A stretch of DNA of 64,000 nt from Terriglobales bacterium. GTDB lineage: Bacteria > Acidobacteriota > Terriglobia > Bryobacterales > Bryobacteraceae. Shown here one piece after another: positions 36,803-47,400 of this stretch; positions within the stretch are counted from its first letter, which is position 1; every line of letters begins with the position of its first letter. Below the pieces are notes generated by a model, which saw only the letters and a program-made list of their open reading frames with translations, was not told the DNA's origin and did no database searches. The translations under genes were made by a program, and so were the position numbers. The stretch lies in NCBI GenBank assembly GCA_027485675.1, contig JAIXQP010000041.1, positions 1 through 64,000 on the forward strand, given 5' to 3'.

Positions 36803-37615
36803 GAACTCGTCGGGTACGGCAACGTTGCCGCGGCGCCCGCTGCCCAGCATAATGTCGGGTTTGTTGCCGCCGTGATGGTCCGAGCCGCCGGTTTCGAGCA
36901 GCCCGTACTTGACCGCGTACCCGCGGTAGCGGGCGACATCGGCGGGCGAATGGTCCGAGTGGATCACTTCAATACCCGCCATTCCCAACTCGACCGCCTC
37001 GGCCACCATCGCCTCTTCCTCTTCGGCTTTCCGCTTGCCCAACCGGATGGGATGCGCCATCACGGAGATTCCGCCGCCCTCCCCCACCCGCTGCAAGGCA
37101 TCGGCCAAGGCCACCTCTTCGCGCTGGACAAAGGCGCGGCCCTCTTCGGAAAGGAAGGTGTCAAAGGCCTCCTGCGTCGTTTGCACGTAACCCTTTTCGA
37201 GGAGAACCCGGGCGAAATGCGGCCGTCCCGTCATCGTCCGGCCGATCGCCTCCACCTCGGCCAAGGTAATCGCGACGCCCACCTCGTTCAGCCGGGCGAT
37301 TAAGCGGATGTTCCGGTCGCGGCGGTACTCCTGCTGCTCCCGCACCCAGCTCTCGAACGCCGCCGACGGCCCCGAGTGGGGAAAGTAGGCCAACACATGG
37401 ACGGTCTTGCCGTGGAACTTCGTCGACAATTCAATGCCGCAGATCAATTCAAACGCCAGCGCGGCCGCGTACTCCCGGGCCTGCTCATAGCCGAAAAACG
37501 TATCGTGGTCGGTGATCGAAAGGGCGGTTAGGCCAGCGTGCCGGGCCAGATCAATCAGTTCCCGCGGCGTATCGGTGCCGTCTGAAGCATCGGTGTGACT
37601 GTGGAGATCGATCAA
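36761..37615 (-). CDS. PHP-domain phosphoesterase (RNase AM/YciV-like)
   Basis: A 284-residue polymerase-and-histidinol-phosphatase domain protein: DLHSHTDASDG (His5, His7), SITDHDT, CGIELS, VMAHPIRLGK, IEVIHSDH and GGSDHHG provide the trinuclear metal site. E. coli YciV (RNase AM) trims RNA 5' ends and hydrolyses 3',5'-pAp, the by-product of PAPS reduction. Location 9 nt after cysC is consistent with a pAp-related task (inference). Confidence 0.9.
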   Translation of the reverse strand: MIDLHSHTDASDGTDTPRELIDLARHAGLTALSITDHDTFFGYEQAREYAAALAFELICGIELSTKFHGKTVHVLAYFPHSGPSAAFESWVREQQEYRRDRNIRLIARLNEVGVAITLAEVEAIGRTMTGRPHFARVLLEKGYVQTTQEAFDTFLSEEGRAFVQREEVALADALQRVGEGGGISVMAHPIRLGKRKAEEEEAMVAEAVELGMAGIEVIHSDHSPADVARYRGYAVKYGLLETGGSDHHGGNKPDIMLGSGRRGNVAVPDEFLVGLRSYRPAVHR

Positions 37616-37624
37616 CCTCTTAGG

Positions 37625-38152
37625 TTACTCGATCAGGCCTAGCGCCTGCAGTTTCGCCCAGACCTTGGCCTCGCTCTCTTCAATCGGCTCGGTCGCTGTA
37701 TCGCAGCGGACGTCGGGGTGCAACGGGGGCTCGTACGGGTCCGAAACGCCGGTAAAGTGTGGGATCTCGCCGGCCAATGCCTTCTTGTAGAGGCCCTTCA
37801 CGTCCCGCTCGGCCAGCACACTCACGGGCGCGTCCATGAACACCTCGACGAAATGCCCAATCCGGTGGCGAACCGCGTCGCGGGTCTCCCGGTAGGGCGA
37901 GATGGCGGCCGTAATCGCAATCACCCCGTTCCGCGCGAGCAGTTCGGCGACGAAACCGATGCGCCGGACGTTGGTGTCGCGATCCTCCCGCGAAAACCCG
38001 AGGCCCTTTGACAGATGCTCCCGCACCTCGTCGCCGTCGAGCAGCTCCACGCGGGCGCCCTGCGCCTTGAGCCGGTCATAGATCCGTTGGGAAAGCGTCG
38101 ACTTGCCGGCGCCGCTCATCCCCGTAAACCACAGTGCAAATCCCTTATGCAT
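37625..38152 (-). CDS. cysC: Adenylyl-sulfate kinase
   Basis: A 175-residue APS kinase with P-loop GMSGAGKST (11-19), [10 protein letters not shown], the [14 protein letters not shown] motif and the KGLYKKA segment. It makes PAPS from APS and ATP. The start at 38152 lies 8 nt inside the end of cysH. No sulfurylase gene (cysD/cysN or sat) is in the window. Confidence 0.96.
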   Translation of the reverse strand: MHKGFALWFTGMSGAGKSTLSQRIYDRLKAQGARVELLDGDEVREHLSKGLGFSREDRDTNVRRIGFVAELLARNGVIAITAAISPYRETRDAVRHRIGHFVEVFMDAPVSVLAERDVKGLYKKALAGEIPHFTGVSDPYEPPLHPDVRCDTATEPIEESEAKVWAKLQALGLIE

Positions 38153-38888
38153 TCGGTTGCAATACCTGTTCGAGCAACACATCCACCGTCCGCAAAACCT
38201 TCCCGGACGGGGTGAAATGCAGCCCGCATTCTTTATCGGCGGACTCTTCCCACCACCAGCGCCCCGCGCGCTCCCCTTCGCCTGGCAAAGTCGGGCGCGT
38301 GCACGGTCCGCAGCCAATCGAGGGGTACCCCTTTTCATAGAGCGGATGCTGCGGCACGTTGTGCTCGGCGATGTAAGCCCGCACCTGCTCACTGCTCCAA
38401 TCCGCCAGCGGACTCAGCTTTACCTTGCCCCGGTCCTCTGCCACCGCCGCAATCGACTCGCGCGACTCGGACTGTTCCCGCCGCAAACCGACGGCGTAGG
38501 CATCCACCTCGTGGAGCTTCCGTTCGAGCGGCCGCACCTTTCGAATGTGGCAGCACAGCTTCCGCTCCGGAACACTGCCATAAAAGAGGTTCGGCCCGTG
38601 CTGCTGCACCATCCGTTCCACTTCACTGGTCTCCGGCAACAGCATCTCCACTTCCAACCCGTAACGCTGCCGGACCATCTCAATCATCGTGTAGGTCTCT
38701 TCGGGTAAGCGGCCGGTATCGAGCGTGATCACCCGGACCTGGGGATCCAGTTGGGCCGCCATGTCGACCAGGACCATCCCTTCCCGTTGAAAGGATGTTG
38801 TGATGGCGAACCGGCTTCCGTATTGCGCCATAGCCCAGCGCAGGAGATCCAACGGCGGCGTGCCGGGTTCAGGGAAGGAGAGGCTCAT
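38145..38888 (-). CDS. cysH: APS/PAPS reductase, Fe-S type
   Basis: A 247-residue reductase with the 4Fe-4S ligand pairs Cys112-Cys113 and Cys193/Cys196 (CGPC) and the catalytic Cys221 in KECGLH. The CC...CxxC set is diagnostic of APS-type reductases (plant/most bacteria) rather than the cluster-free PAPS enzyme of E. coli. It reduces activated sulfate to sulfite. It leads the cysH-cysC-PHP operon; AGAGGTGA precedes its ATG. Confidence 0.96.
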   Translation of the reverse strand: MSLSFPEPGTPPLDLLRWAMAQYGSRFAITTSFQREGMVLVDMAAQLDPQVRVITLDTGRLPEETYTMIEMVRQRYGLEVEMLLPETSEVERMVQQHGPNLFYGSVPERKLCCHIRKVRPLERKLHEVDAYAVGLRREQSESRESIAAVAEDRGKVKLSPLADWSSEQVRAYIAEHNVPQHPLYEKGYPSIGCGPCTRPTLPGEGERAGRWWWEESADKECGLHFTPSGKVLRTVDVLLEQVLQPNA

Positions 38889-38928
38889 GGAATCACCTCT
38901 AACTCTATCAAATAGGTCTAGATTCCGG

Positions 38929-39978
38929 CTACCGGCGAATCTTCGGCTTCCGGTACACGCGGGCTCTGTGCTTCTTCGGGTCGTAGACCGGCGCCTTCAC
39001 CTTGTTCTGCGACCGTTTCGGCGCCTTGTTCCGGGCTCCCGCGCCTTCGCCTTCCCCCGCCTCAACCTCAACGGGCCGTTCCGTAGTCCCCAGCGCGGAC
39101 AGCACCGCTTCCTTGGCCTCGAAGCTGAAATCTCCTTGTTCGGGCGAACGGTTCACCGCCCAGGCCACGGAGATGCCGTTCGAACCCCGGTAAACCCACG
39201 CCAACCCCCAATCATGCAGCGCCCCGCTCTGCGCCCAACTCCCGCGCCGCTCCCCAACGAGCCGGTCGACGCCATCGGCGAACCGCACCAGATCCGCCAT
39301 CGTCGCGGTCCAGCCGGCCGCCGAGCCCCATTCCTTCACTCCAGGGGTCCGGCTCCACCGTGTCTGCTTCATTCCCAGCGGATCCAGCACCCGGGTCTTC
39401 ACGAACCGTTCAAAGGGCTGTCCGCTCACCCGTTCAACGATGGCGCCCAACAGCAGCGCTCCGGCGTTCGAGTACCGCCGCCGCGTTCCGGGATCGAAGT
39501 CCAGCGGCGCACTCGCCAGATTGCGTAACGGCTCCTGGCTGTTTACATTCGCCGCCACCACATCCACCCGTGCCACGGACCGGTCCCATCCGCCCGCATG
39601 GTCGAGCAACTGCCCGATGGTCACTTTGTCCAGACGCGGATCGCGGTGCGCCGGCAGCAACTCGGCCACCATTCCCCAAGCTGGCTGGTCCAGCCGCAGC
39701 CGGCCTTCTTTGACAAGCAGCATGACGGCCGCCCGCGTAATCGCTTTGGTGCAACTGGCAATCGGCAGCTCCGACTCCGGTTTCACATTGCCGAACCCGC
39801 GTACCGTCAGGACTTGCCCGTCCCGCGCCACGGCCAGCGCCCCGCCCGGAATATCGTATTTCCCCAACAGACGCGCGAAGGCCAGTTCCGCATCCCAGGT
39901 GGAGGTCTCGGCGGCCGCCGGCAAACAGGCGATCACAACGATTGCGAAATGGCGGAGAATAACCGAAAGACTGTTCAT
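38929..39978 (-). CDS. Secreted serine hydrolase (class C beta-lactamase/DD-peptidase fold)
   Basis: A 349-residue protein with signal peptide MNSLSVILRHFAIVVIACLPAAA. The active serine is in SCTK (Ser75, Lys78) and the second motif is YSN (Tyr169-Asn171). Relatives include esterases, D-aminopeptidases and class C enzymes, so antibiotic hydrolysis should not be assumed. The last 40 residues are Lys/Arg-rich. GAGG lies 4 nt before the ATG, whose two bases overlap the divergent neighbour start. Confidence 0.88.
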   Translation of the reverse strand: MNSLSVILRHFAIVVIACLPAAAETSTWDAELAFARLLGKYDIPGGALAVARDGQVLTVRGFGNVKPESELPIASCTKAITRAAVMLLVKEGRLRLDQPAWGMVAELLPAHRDPRLDKVTIGQLLDHAGGWDRSVARVDVVAANVNSQEPLRNLASAPLDFDPGTRRRYSNAGALLLGAIVERVSGQPFERFVKTRVLDPLGMKQTRWSRTPGVKEWGSAAGWTATMADLVRFADGVDRLVGERRGSWAQSGALHDWGLAWVYRGSNGISVAWAVNRSPEQGDFSFEAKEAVLSALGTTERPVEVEAGEGEGAGARNKAPKRSQNKVKAPVYDPKKHRARVYRKPKIRR

Positions 39979-40951
39979 GCGTCCTCGTCGGCTCCATCGG
40001 CTGTTTCTCCTGGCGACTTTAGCCTCGTGCCTCTGCGCGCAGCCGGCGCACACGGTGCTGATTGATACCGACGCCGGGGCCGACGATCTGTTGGCCATCC
40101 TGTTTCTGCTGCAACGCCCGGATGTCCGCGTCGAAGCCATCACGATCGTCCACGGCCTGGCGGAACCCAAGGCCGGCGCCGAATCGGTCGCCCGCCTGCT
40201 CGCTTACTGCCAACGCCCGGGCATTCCCATCTACCTCGGCGCGGCCCGTCCCCTTGAAGGCGCCGCTGCTTTCCCCGCCGAATGGCGCGCCGCCGCCAAT
40301 CAGCTTCTTCGCCAGCTTCCGGCGGCTCGTCCCGCGCCGCAGTCCGAATCCGCGGCCGCTTTTCTCAAGCGCCGCCTTCTCCGGGGCGCTCCCGTGGACG
40401 TTCTGGCCCTCGGCCCGCTCACCAATTTCGCTTTGGCCCTGCGCGAAGAGCCGCGCCTGGGCCGCGCCATTCACGACTTCGTTTGGATGGGAGGCTCCCT
40501 CGACGCTCCCGGCAATGTGCTGGCCGCGCCTTCGGCCGAATGGAACGCCTACCTCGATCCGCTCGCTGTGGAATCCGTTCTGGGCACCGGCTGGCCGTTG
40601 CGGGTGGTCGGCCTCGACGCCGCCAATCAGGTTCCCGTCACCCTGACGGATCTCGAACGGCTGGAGGCGCTCCGTCTGAACGCCGCCACGTGGCTCGCCG
40701 TTGAACTCCTCCGCACGGAAGCGTCTTCCATCGCCGCGGGCCGCTATTTCGCCTGGGATCCGCTGGCCGCCGCGGTCCTCGTGGAACCGGGCCTCGCCCG
40801 CTTCGAGCACGTGGCGCTGGGCGTCCGCAAACGCGCCCAGGAGCGCGGGCGCCTTCTGCGCGTCCCCGCCGTGAAGCCGAATGCCGCCGTCGCCATGGCG
40901 GTTGAACCGGGCCGGTTTCGCCGCGTGTTCGTCTCTGCGATGCTGTTGTAA
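39977..40951 (+). CDS. Secreted nucleoside hydrolase (IUNH family)
   Basis: A 324-residue inosine-uridine nucleoside hydrolase-type protein with signal peptide (MRPRRLHRLFLLATLASCLC). The calcium/catalytic motif is DTDAGADD (Asp30-Asp37); WMGGSLDAPGN, EWNAYLDP and FAWDPLAA complete the site, though the last has Trp where family members have His (HDPLA), which may alter catalysis. Export is unusual but known. The start codon is discussed as a finding. Confidence 0.88.
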   Translation: MRPRRLHRLFLLATLASCLCAQPAHTVLIDTDAGADDLLAILFLLQRPDVRVEAITIVHGLAEPKAGAESVARLLAYCQRPGIPIYLGAARPLEGAAAFPAEWRAAANQLLRQLPAARPAPQSESAAAFLKRRLLRGAPVDVLALGPLTNFALALREEPRLGRAIHDFVWMGGSLDAPGNVLAAPSAEWNAYLDPLAVESVLGTGWPLRVVGLDAANQVPVTLTDLERLEALRLNAATWLAVELLRTEASSIAAGRYFAWDPLAAAVLVEPGLARFEHVALGVRKRAQERGRLLRVPAVKPNAAVAMAVEPGRFRRVFVSAMLL

Positions 40952-41010
40952 CTAATTTGAAACCGATATGGCATCCTGGTGTGACCCGTTTACGGGAGAC
41001 TAGGAGATCT

Positions 41011-44000
41011 ATGAACTGCCCGAAATTGCTTGCCGGTATTGCGCTGGCCCTCTTCAGCGCAACCGGCATTTCTTATGCCCAATCGACCCTCGGGGTCGTT
41101 GTGGGAACCGTAAAGGACCCTTCCGGCGCTGTTCTTTCGAACGCTGCCGTGCAATTGACCAACACCGGTGAAAACACCACCCGCGAAGGACAGACGTCCG
41201 CCGACGGCAACTTTGAATTCCAAAACGTGAAGCCCGGCCTCTACGCCGTGAAGATCTCCGCGCCCGGTTTCCGGGCCTTCGCCGCCTCCGATATCCGCTT
41301 GGCCGCTCGCCAGACGGTCCGTGTCGACGCCGCCATGCAGGTTGGCGAACTGACGCAGCAAGTGGAAGTCACCTCCTCGGCCGGCGTTATCGCCACCGAC
41401 TCTCCCGTCATCGCCTCGGCCCTCACCGCCGATAAAGTGCTCAATCTGCCCGGCAACGTCCGTGGCGTGTCCACGAGCCCCTATGCGCTTATCGCCACGC
41501 TGCCCGGCGTCCAGGCCGACAACGGCGGCGGCTATTCGATTCAAGGCGGCCTGCCCGCGCAGAGCGAATCCTCCGTCGATGGCATCTCCATCACGCAGGC
41601 TACTGGCAACTCCCCGAATCGCAACCTGTTTCCGAGCGTAGAGTCTATCGCTGAAATCCGGGTGCAGGGCGTCGGCAACAACGCCGAATACGGCCAGCCC
41701 GGCGACGTCACCGCCATTTCGAAGGGTGGCACCAATGACCTCCACGGCGCCGGCTTCTGGTACCACCAGAATCGCGCCCTCGATGCCCGCTCCTTTGGCC
41801 AGGCCGCGCTGCCGTCGAAGATCTCGAACGTGTTTGGCTTCACCATCGGCGGGCCGGTCGTGCTGCCGAAGCTCTACAACGGCAAGAACCGGACGTTCTT
41901 CTTCTTCACGCTCGAAAGCCTCCGGCTGCCGCGCCAATCGACGATCCAGAACACGGTCCCCACGGCGGCCATGAAAGCGGGCAACTTCACCGGCGAAACG
42001 GCCACCGTGCGGGACCCGCTCACCGGGCAGCCCTTCCCCGGCAACACGATTCCGTCCAACCGCATCAGCTCCATCGCCCGCGCCGTGCTGGCCTTCTATC
42101 CGGATCCCAACCAGGGCAACCCCAATCGGGTCTCGAATGCGAACTACATCAACAATCTCGATGCCACCACCCGCAGCAACCAGTTCGACGTGCGCATCGA
42201 CCACCAGTTCACTTCGAAGCATCTGGTCTTCGGCCGGTACACGCAGAAGGAGAACCCCTCCCAGTCCGTCAATCGGCTGCTGCTGCCGAACGACTCGACG
42301 TTTAACGATCACCGCCAGGCCGTCGTCAGCTACACCTGGACCATCACGCCCACCCTGCTGAACGAGTTCCGCGGCGGCATCTCCTTTGCCAAGTCCGGCG
42401 CCGTTTTCAACTTCGATGGCCGCGCCTTCGCGAACTCCCTCAACCTCCAGGACATCCAGAAGGACATCTTCTTCAACGCCCTCCCGAACTTTGATATTCA
42501 GCAGTTCACCGGGTTCTCGAAGGGCCGACCTGGCCGCGGCGCGAGTTGGAACACGCAGTACATCGACAACCTCACCTGGATCAAGGGCAAGCACACCCTG
42601 AAGTTCGGTTTCGCTCTCCGCCAACTGCGCGCGGAAAGCAACCTGGGCTTCACCACCGGGGACAACTACGGCAACTACGTCTTCTCCGGTAACTTCACCG
42701 GGAACTCGTTCGGCGACTTCCTGCTCGCCGCGCCGTTCCAGACGAGCGTCTCCGTCGTCCAGACCGACAACGATGGCCGCGGCACCCACTATCAGGCCTA
42801 CGTGCAGGATACCTTCCGCGCCACCAACCGCCTGACTCTCGACTTCGGTCTGCGCTACGAGTTCCAGCCCGGATACTCGGACGCTGGCTTTAACATCGCG
42901 AACTTCGATCGCACCGTGCCGGTCACCGGCCGCGTTGTCACCATGTCCGACCCGAAGGCGATTCAACTCGTCGCCCCGGCCACGCTGCTCAGCGTGAATG
43001 CCTGCCCTGGGGCCTCCATCGGCGGCGTGCCCTGCACTCCGTTCGTCACCGCCGAACAGGCCGGCCTGCCCGAAGCGCTCCGCAAGAACTATGCCACGCA
43101 GTTCCTGCCGCGCCTCGGCTTCGCTTACCGCCTCGGGGACAAGACCACCGTCCGCGGCAGCTACGGCATCTACAACATGGCGCTGCTCGGCTCGGTGTTC
43201 TTCTCGCTCACCGGCACCGTGCAGAGCGACGTCCGCCAGTTCAACAACGTCGGGCCCAACGGCCAGCCGCTGTTCTTCCTGCCGCAGACCCGCCCCGGCG
43301 GCTCGGCCAGCGGCGTCCGCGGCGGCTCGCTCGGCACCTTCGAGTTCCGCACCGCAAACCAGATCGACTTCCGCCCGCCGTACATGATGCAGTGGGGCCT
43401 CTCGGTCGACCGGCAGCTGACGAACTCCATGGGCCTCCGCGTCTCCTACGTAGCCAACAAGTCGACCCACCTGCCCTGGGCGCCGGACCTCAATCAGGCC
43501 CAGCCTTCTACCAACTTCTTCACCCAGCGTCCGCTGACAGACCGGCCCTTCCCGAACTGGGGCTTGATCTACAGCCGTGACGCCGGCGCGAACTCCATCT
43601 ACCAGGCCGGTCAGGTGGAACTCAACCGCCGCTTCTCGGCCGGACTTACCTTCACGGCGGCCTACACGTTCGCCAAACACCTCGGTGACAACGCTGGCCC
43701 GAACCCGAACAGCTTCGCCGGCGAAACCGGTGGCGGCCGCGTGACCAACTCGCTCGACCGGCGCTCCGATCGCGGCGATGTCTACGCCACGCGCCGTCAT
43801 CGCAGCATCAACACGCTGCTCTACGAACTGCCCTTCGGCAAAGGCCGCCGCTGGATGGCCAACGCCAACGGCGCGGTTGACGCCATCCTGGGCGGCTGGC
43901 AGATCTCGTCCATTCTCAGCCTGCAGTCCGGCCCGTTCCTGACGCCGACCTTCAACGGTGGCGACCCCTCCGGCACCAATGCTCCGGCCCGCGGCACGCA

Positions 44001-44418
44001 GCGCCCGGACCGCCTCGGTGATGGCTCGGTGGCGGAACCGAATCGCAACGTCTGGATGGACCGCAGCGCGTTCGTCTGCCCCGGCCGCACCCCTGGCGCT
44101 CTGCAGTTCAACTGCGCCATCGGCGCCGTGCCCGGCCGCGACCCGAACCCCATCGGCCGCTTCGGCAACTCCGGCGTCGGTATCATCACCGGCCCCGGCA
44201 CCTTTGGCTGGAACATGGGTATGGCCAAGACGTTTAACCTCGTCGAACGCCTCACCATGCGGCTTGAAGGCTCGTTCACCAACGTGCCGAACGCCACCAA
44301 CCTCGGTGACCCCGAAGTGAACATCGCCAACAACAACTTCGGCCGCATCACCGGCGTCCGGGGTGTGGACTTCGGCGGTGGCCGTACCGGTCAGGTCGGT
44401 CTCCGGCTGCAGTTCTAA
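41011..44418 (+). CDS. Oar-like TonB-dependent outer-membrane receptor
   Basis: A 1135-residue outer-membrane protein. Order: signal peptide ending SYAQ, carboxypeptidase-regulatory-like domain (about 25-110; VVVGTVKDPSGAVLSNAAV), plug region (about 130-260; SVDGISI, EIRVQGVGNNAEYGQPG), then a large beta barrel with FTIGGPV and many aromatic-terminated strands, finishing in VGLRLQF. Acidobacteria have many such receptors, thought to import oligosaccharides or other large substrates. AGGAGA precedes the ATG at 41011. Confidence 0.9.
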   Translation: MNCPKLLAGIALALFSATGISYAQSTLGVVVGTVKDPSGAVLSNAAVQLTNTGENTTREGQTSADGNFEFQNVKPGLYAVKISAPGFRAFAASDIRLAARQTVRVDAAMQVGELTQQVEVTSSAGVIATDSPVIASALTADKVLNLPGNVRGVSTSPYALIATLPGVQADNGGGYSIQGGLPAQSESSVDGISITQATGNSPNRNLFPSVESIAEIRVQGVGNNAEYGQPGDVTAISKGGTNDLHGAGFWYHQNRALDARSFGQAALPSKISNVFGFTIGGPVVLPKLYNGKNRTFFFFTLESLRLPRQSTIQNTVPTAAMKAGNFTGETATVRDPLTGQPFPGNTIPSNRISSIARAVLAFYPDPNQGNPNRVSNANYINNLDATTRSNQFDVRIDHQFTSKHLVFGRYTQKENPSQSVNRLLLPNDSTFNDHRQAVVSYTWTITPTLLNEFRGGISFAKSGAVFNFDGRAFANSLNLQDIQKDIFFNALPNFDIQQFTGFSKGRPGRGASWNTQYIDNLTWIKGKHTLKFGFALRQLRAESNLGFTTGDNYGNYVFSGNFTGNSFGDFLLAAPFQTSVSVVQTDNDGRGTHYQAYVQDTFRATNRLTLDFGLRYEFQPGYSDAGFNIANFDRTVPVTGRVVTMSDPKAIQLVAPATLLSVNACPGASIGGVPCTPFVTAEQAGLPEALRKNYATQFLPRLGFAYRLGDKTTVRGSYGIYNMALLGSVFFSLTGTVQSDVRQFNNVGPNGQPLFFLPQTRPGGSASGVRGGSLGTFEFRTANQIDFRPPYMMQWGLSVDRQLTNSMGLRVSYVANKSTHLPWAPDLNQAQPSTNFFTQRPLTDRPFPNWGLIYSRDAGANSIYQAGQVELNRRFSAGLTFTAAYTFAKHLGDNAGPNPNSFAGETGGGRVTNSLDRRSDRGDVYATRRHRSINTLLYELPFGKGRRWMANANGAVDAILGGWQISSILSLQSGPFLTPTFNGGDPSGTNAPARGTQRPDRLGDGSVAEPNRNVWMDRSAFVCPGRTPGALQFNCAIGAVPGRDPNPIGRFGNSGVGIITGPGTFGWNMGMAKTFNLVERLTMRLEGSFTNVPNATNLGDPEVNIANNNFGRITGVRGVDFGGGRTGQVGLRLQF

Positions 44419-44437
44419 ACCAGCCAGCCACGCAAAA

Positions 44438-44469
44438 CGAAAGAGCCCGGCTAAACCCGGGCTCTTTCG
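44438..44469. terminator. Bidirectional intrinsic terminator
   Basis: A perfect 13-bp stem, CGAAAGAGCCCGG (44438-44450) with its complement at 44457-44469, around a 6-nt loop. ATTTTAG follows on the plus strand and TTTTGCG on the minus strand. It serves the convergent receptor genes ending at 44418 and 44474. Confidence 0.88.
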
Positions 44470-44473
44470 CATT

Positions 44474-47400
44474 TTAGAAACTCAATTTCAGGGCCAACTG
44501 CCCCAGCCGCGACGGCCCCGCCTCTAAGATCCGCCCGAAGTTGGGCGAGTTCAAGTCGCTCACCGGCACTGCGAAGTTCGCGTGGTTCGCCACGTTGAAC
44601 ACCTCCACGCGGAACTGCAGCTTTAGCCGCTCCGTCAGCGCGAAGGTCTTTAGCAACGAAAGATCCAGATTCGTGAGGCCCGGCCCCCGCGCGATGTTCC
44701 GCCCGGCGTTGCCGAAGCGGCCCGCGTCGGTGACTGGGTTCAACCGCCGGAACGCGCTCCGCGGCAGCCACTGCTCCACGGTTCGTGGCCCCTGATTGGG
44801 ATCGGCGATCAAGTCCGGCCGCCCGCCGCTGTAGCCCGAAATTGGCGGGTGCGAAGCCTGTGCCGCCACGTTCGTCGAGTCGAACACCGTGAACGGCGTC
44901 CCGGAATGCGCGGAGAGGATGGCATTCAATTGCCAGCCCCATCGGATGTCCCAACTCCCACTGAACACGAACCGGTGCCGCGCATCGAACAACGAAAGGC
45001 CCCGCTCCGCCCGCAGGTCAAACGGGTTCTGCGCAATGTCATTCTCACCCGCCAACGGCCGCGCTGCCGCCCCGCCCAGGTTCATCGCCGAAAGGTAGTC
45101 GATGGTCTTCGAAAACCAGTAGGAGGCGTTGAAGCCCAGCCCCGCGTCGAACCGCCGGCTTAAGCTGAACTGTCCGGCATGGTAGGACGAGTTCGTGATG
45201 TAGCTCAGCATCGCGACGTGGGTGAAGTCCGGCGCGTAGAGCCGCCGGCTGTCGGCGTTCTGCGGGGTCGCCCCGGGCCGGAAGACGGCCGGGTTGGCTT
45301 CGATGTTGCGCGGCAGCCGCGTCCCCTTGCTGCCCAGGTAGCGCCCCTCCGCTACATACTTGCCGAACAGCGATCGCTGCACCGTGAAGTTCCAATTCTG
45401 CGCGTACGGCGGCCGGGCGTTCCGGTCCATCACCACCAGAGTCAACGGCAGCGGAAACGTCCCCGGCGCCGGCCGGTTTGTCGAACCATACGGGTCCGTG
45501 AAGTTCACGCTCGGCCCGCTAAATTGGATCAACTGCGTCGAAGGCAGCGAACTCACCGGCACCTGCGACGCCACGCCGGACCCGTTCGCAAACGGATCAA
45601 AGAAAATGCCGTATCCCGCCCGCACGCTGAGCAACCCGCGCCCATCCGGGTTCCACGCTACGCCAAACCGCGGCATGAGCCCCTTTCGAAACACCGGCGC
45701 CACGCCCGCCGCCACCCCCTCATCACCGGGGAACAGCAGCCCCCGCGGAGCCTCCGGCCGCACCGTCGATTGCTGCCCTGGCACGAAGGCGTTCAGCCGG
45801 TCTCGCACTTCGGTCAACGGCGTGTTCACCTCCCACCGCAGCCCGTAGTTCAGCGTCAGCGTCCGCCCCACGCGCCACTCGTCCTGCGCATACACCGCCG
45901 TCTCCCATCCCCGCATACCGCGCGACAGATCGCCGAGCCCTTGATAAAACACCGCCGGCCGCCCCAGCAACAAGTTCGCGAATCCGTCGCCAAAGGGCGG
46001 CGTCGGCGCGAATACGAAAAACGCATTCGGCGCAATCGCCTGGAACATGTTCAAGTAAAGTCGCCGCACCTCCGCACCGAGCTTCCACGAGTGCCGCCCC
46101 CGCGCGAGGCTGAACGAATCGGCCACCTCCCAACTCGTCTGCGCCGAGGTCCGCGGACCCGTAATCGATCCGCCCACCGGCGAATAACCGCTCACGTTGA
46201 AGAACGGCGCGCTCTGCCCCTGCGGCGAAGCCGAGTCATAGTTGAAGCCGAAGTCCCGCGGCGAAATCTGGTTTAGCCGCTGATCAAACAGGAACACATG
46301 GCGGAAGAACGCCGCGCGAAATACGTTCACGGCGTTCGGCGAAACCACATGCGTCTCGCTCAGCGCGAGGGAATTCGTCCGCAGATCGTCCCGCACGGGA
46401 AAGCCCGGCAGGTCCGAGCCGCGGATGGAGATCGGGTTCCGGTTGTAGCCTTCCGCGAACGAGTACCGCACGTTGAGTTGGTCCCGCTCGCTCGCCAGAT
46501 AGTCCACGCGCCCGCCCGCCTGGTTCGATTCGTTATCCGTCACCACGGTGCCCGTGTATACCGATGGCGTCGTGTTGCCCAGCGGATACAGCGCCGCCAC
46601 ACGCTGGCCCACGGCGCTGATCTGCGAAGGCGGAATCACCCCGTTCGCGAAGATCCCCGCCCGTTGCTCTGGCGTCGGCACGTTGGCCGACCGCGTAATC
46701 CCCTGCCGATTGCGGAAGCCCTCCGCATACGCAAAGTAGAAGAGTTTGTTGGCCTGCACCGGCCCGCCCAGCGTCCCGCCGAACTGGTTCTGCTTGAGCG
46801 GTTCCACGTCGCGCGAAAAGAAGTTCCGCGCATCAAACACGTCGTTGCGAAAGAACTCGTACAACCCGCCGTGCAGTTGGTTCGTCCCGGACTTCGTCAC
46901 CACCGAAGTGTTCGAGCCCGCCGTCCCGCCATACTCCGGCGGCGCAGTATGCGTCAGAATGCGGAATTCGCTGATCGAATCGACAGGCGGCCGCAGCGCG
47001 AAGCCGCCGTCCATGCGGTTGACGTTCTTCGCCCCGTCGAGCAGGAAGTTGTTCGACTCCGGCCGCTGCCCGTTCACCGAGTAAGCCTGCCCGGCGCGCA
47101 ACGATCCGCCCGCCGTGGCGATGCCGTTCGTCAGATCGGCGACGCCGGCCTGCAGCAGCCCGAGTTGCGTGAAGTTCCGCCCGTTCAGCGGCAGGTCCAG
47201 AATCTCCCGCGTCGTCACGGTCTTGCCGAGTGCGTTGCTCGCCGTATCCACCAGCGCCGCCTCGCTCGAAACGCTGACGGACTCCCGTACGCCCGCCACC
47301 TCCAGCCGCACGTCCAGCCGCCGCACCTGGCTCACCTCCACCGCTAACGGCTGACTGACGAAGGGAGCAAACCCGGGGGCCGCCACCGCCACGGTGTAGC

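Noticed and set aside
38929-39978. Antibiotic-resistance beta-lactamase
   Set aside because: SxxK and YxN are shared by many esterases and peptidases of the same fold; no KTG motif was clearly seen.
40990-44472. A minus-strand open frame of 1160 codons opposite the Oar-like receptor
   Set aside because: The plus strand encodes a full receptor with signal peptide and barrel; the antisense product has no domain and shows only codon-bias composition.
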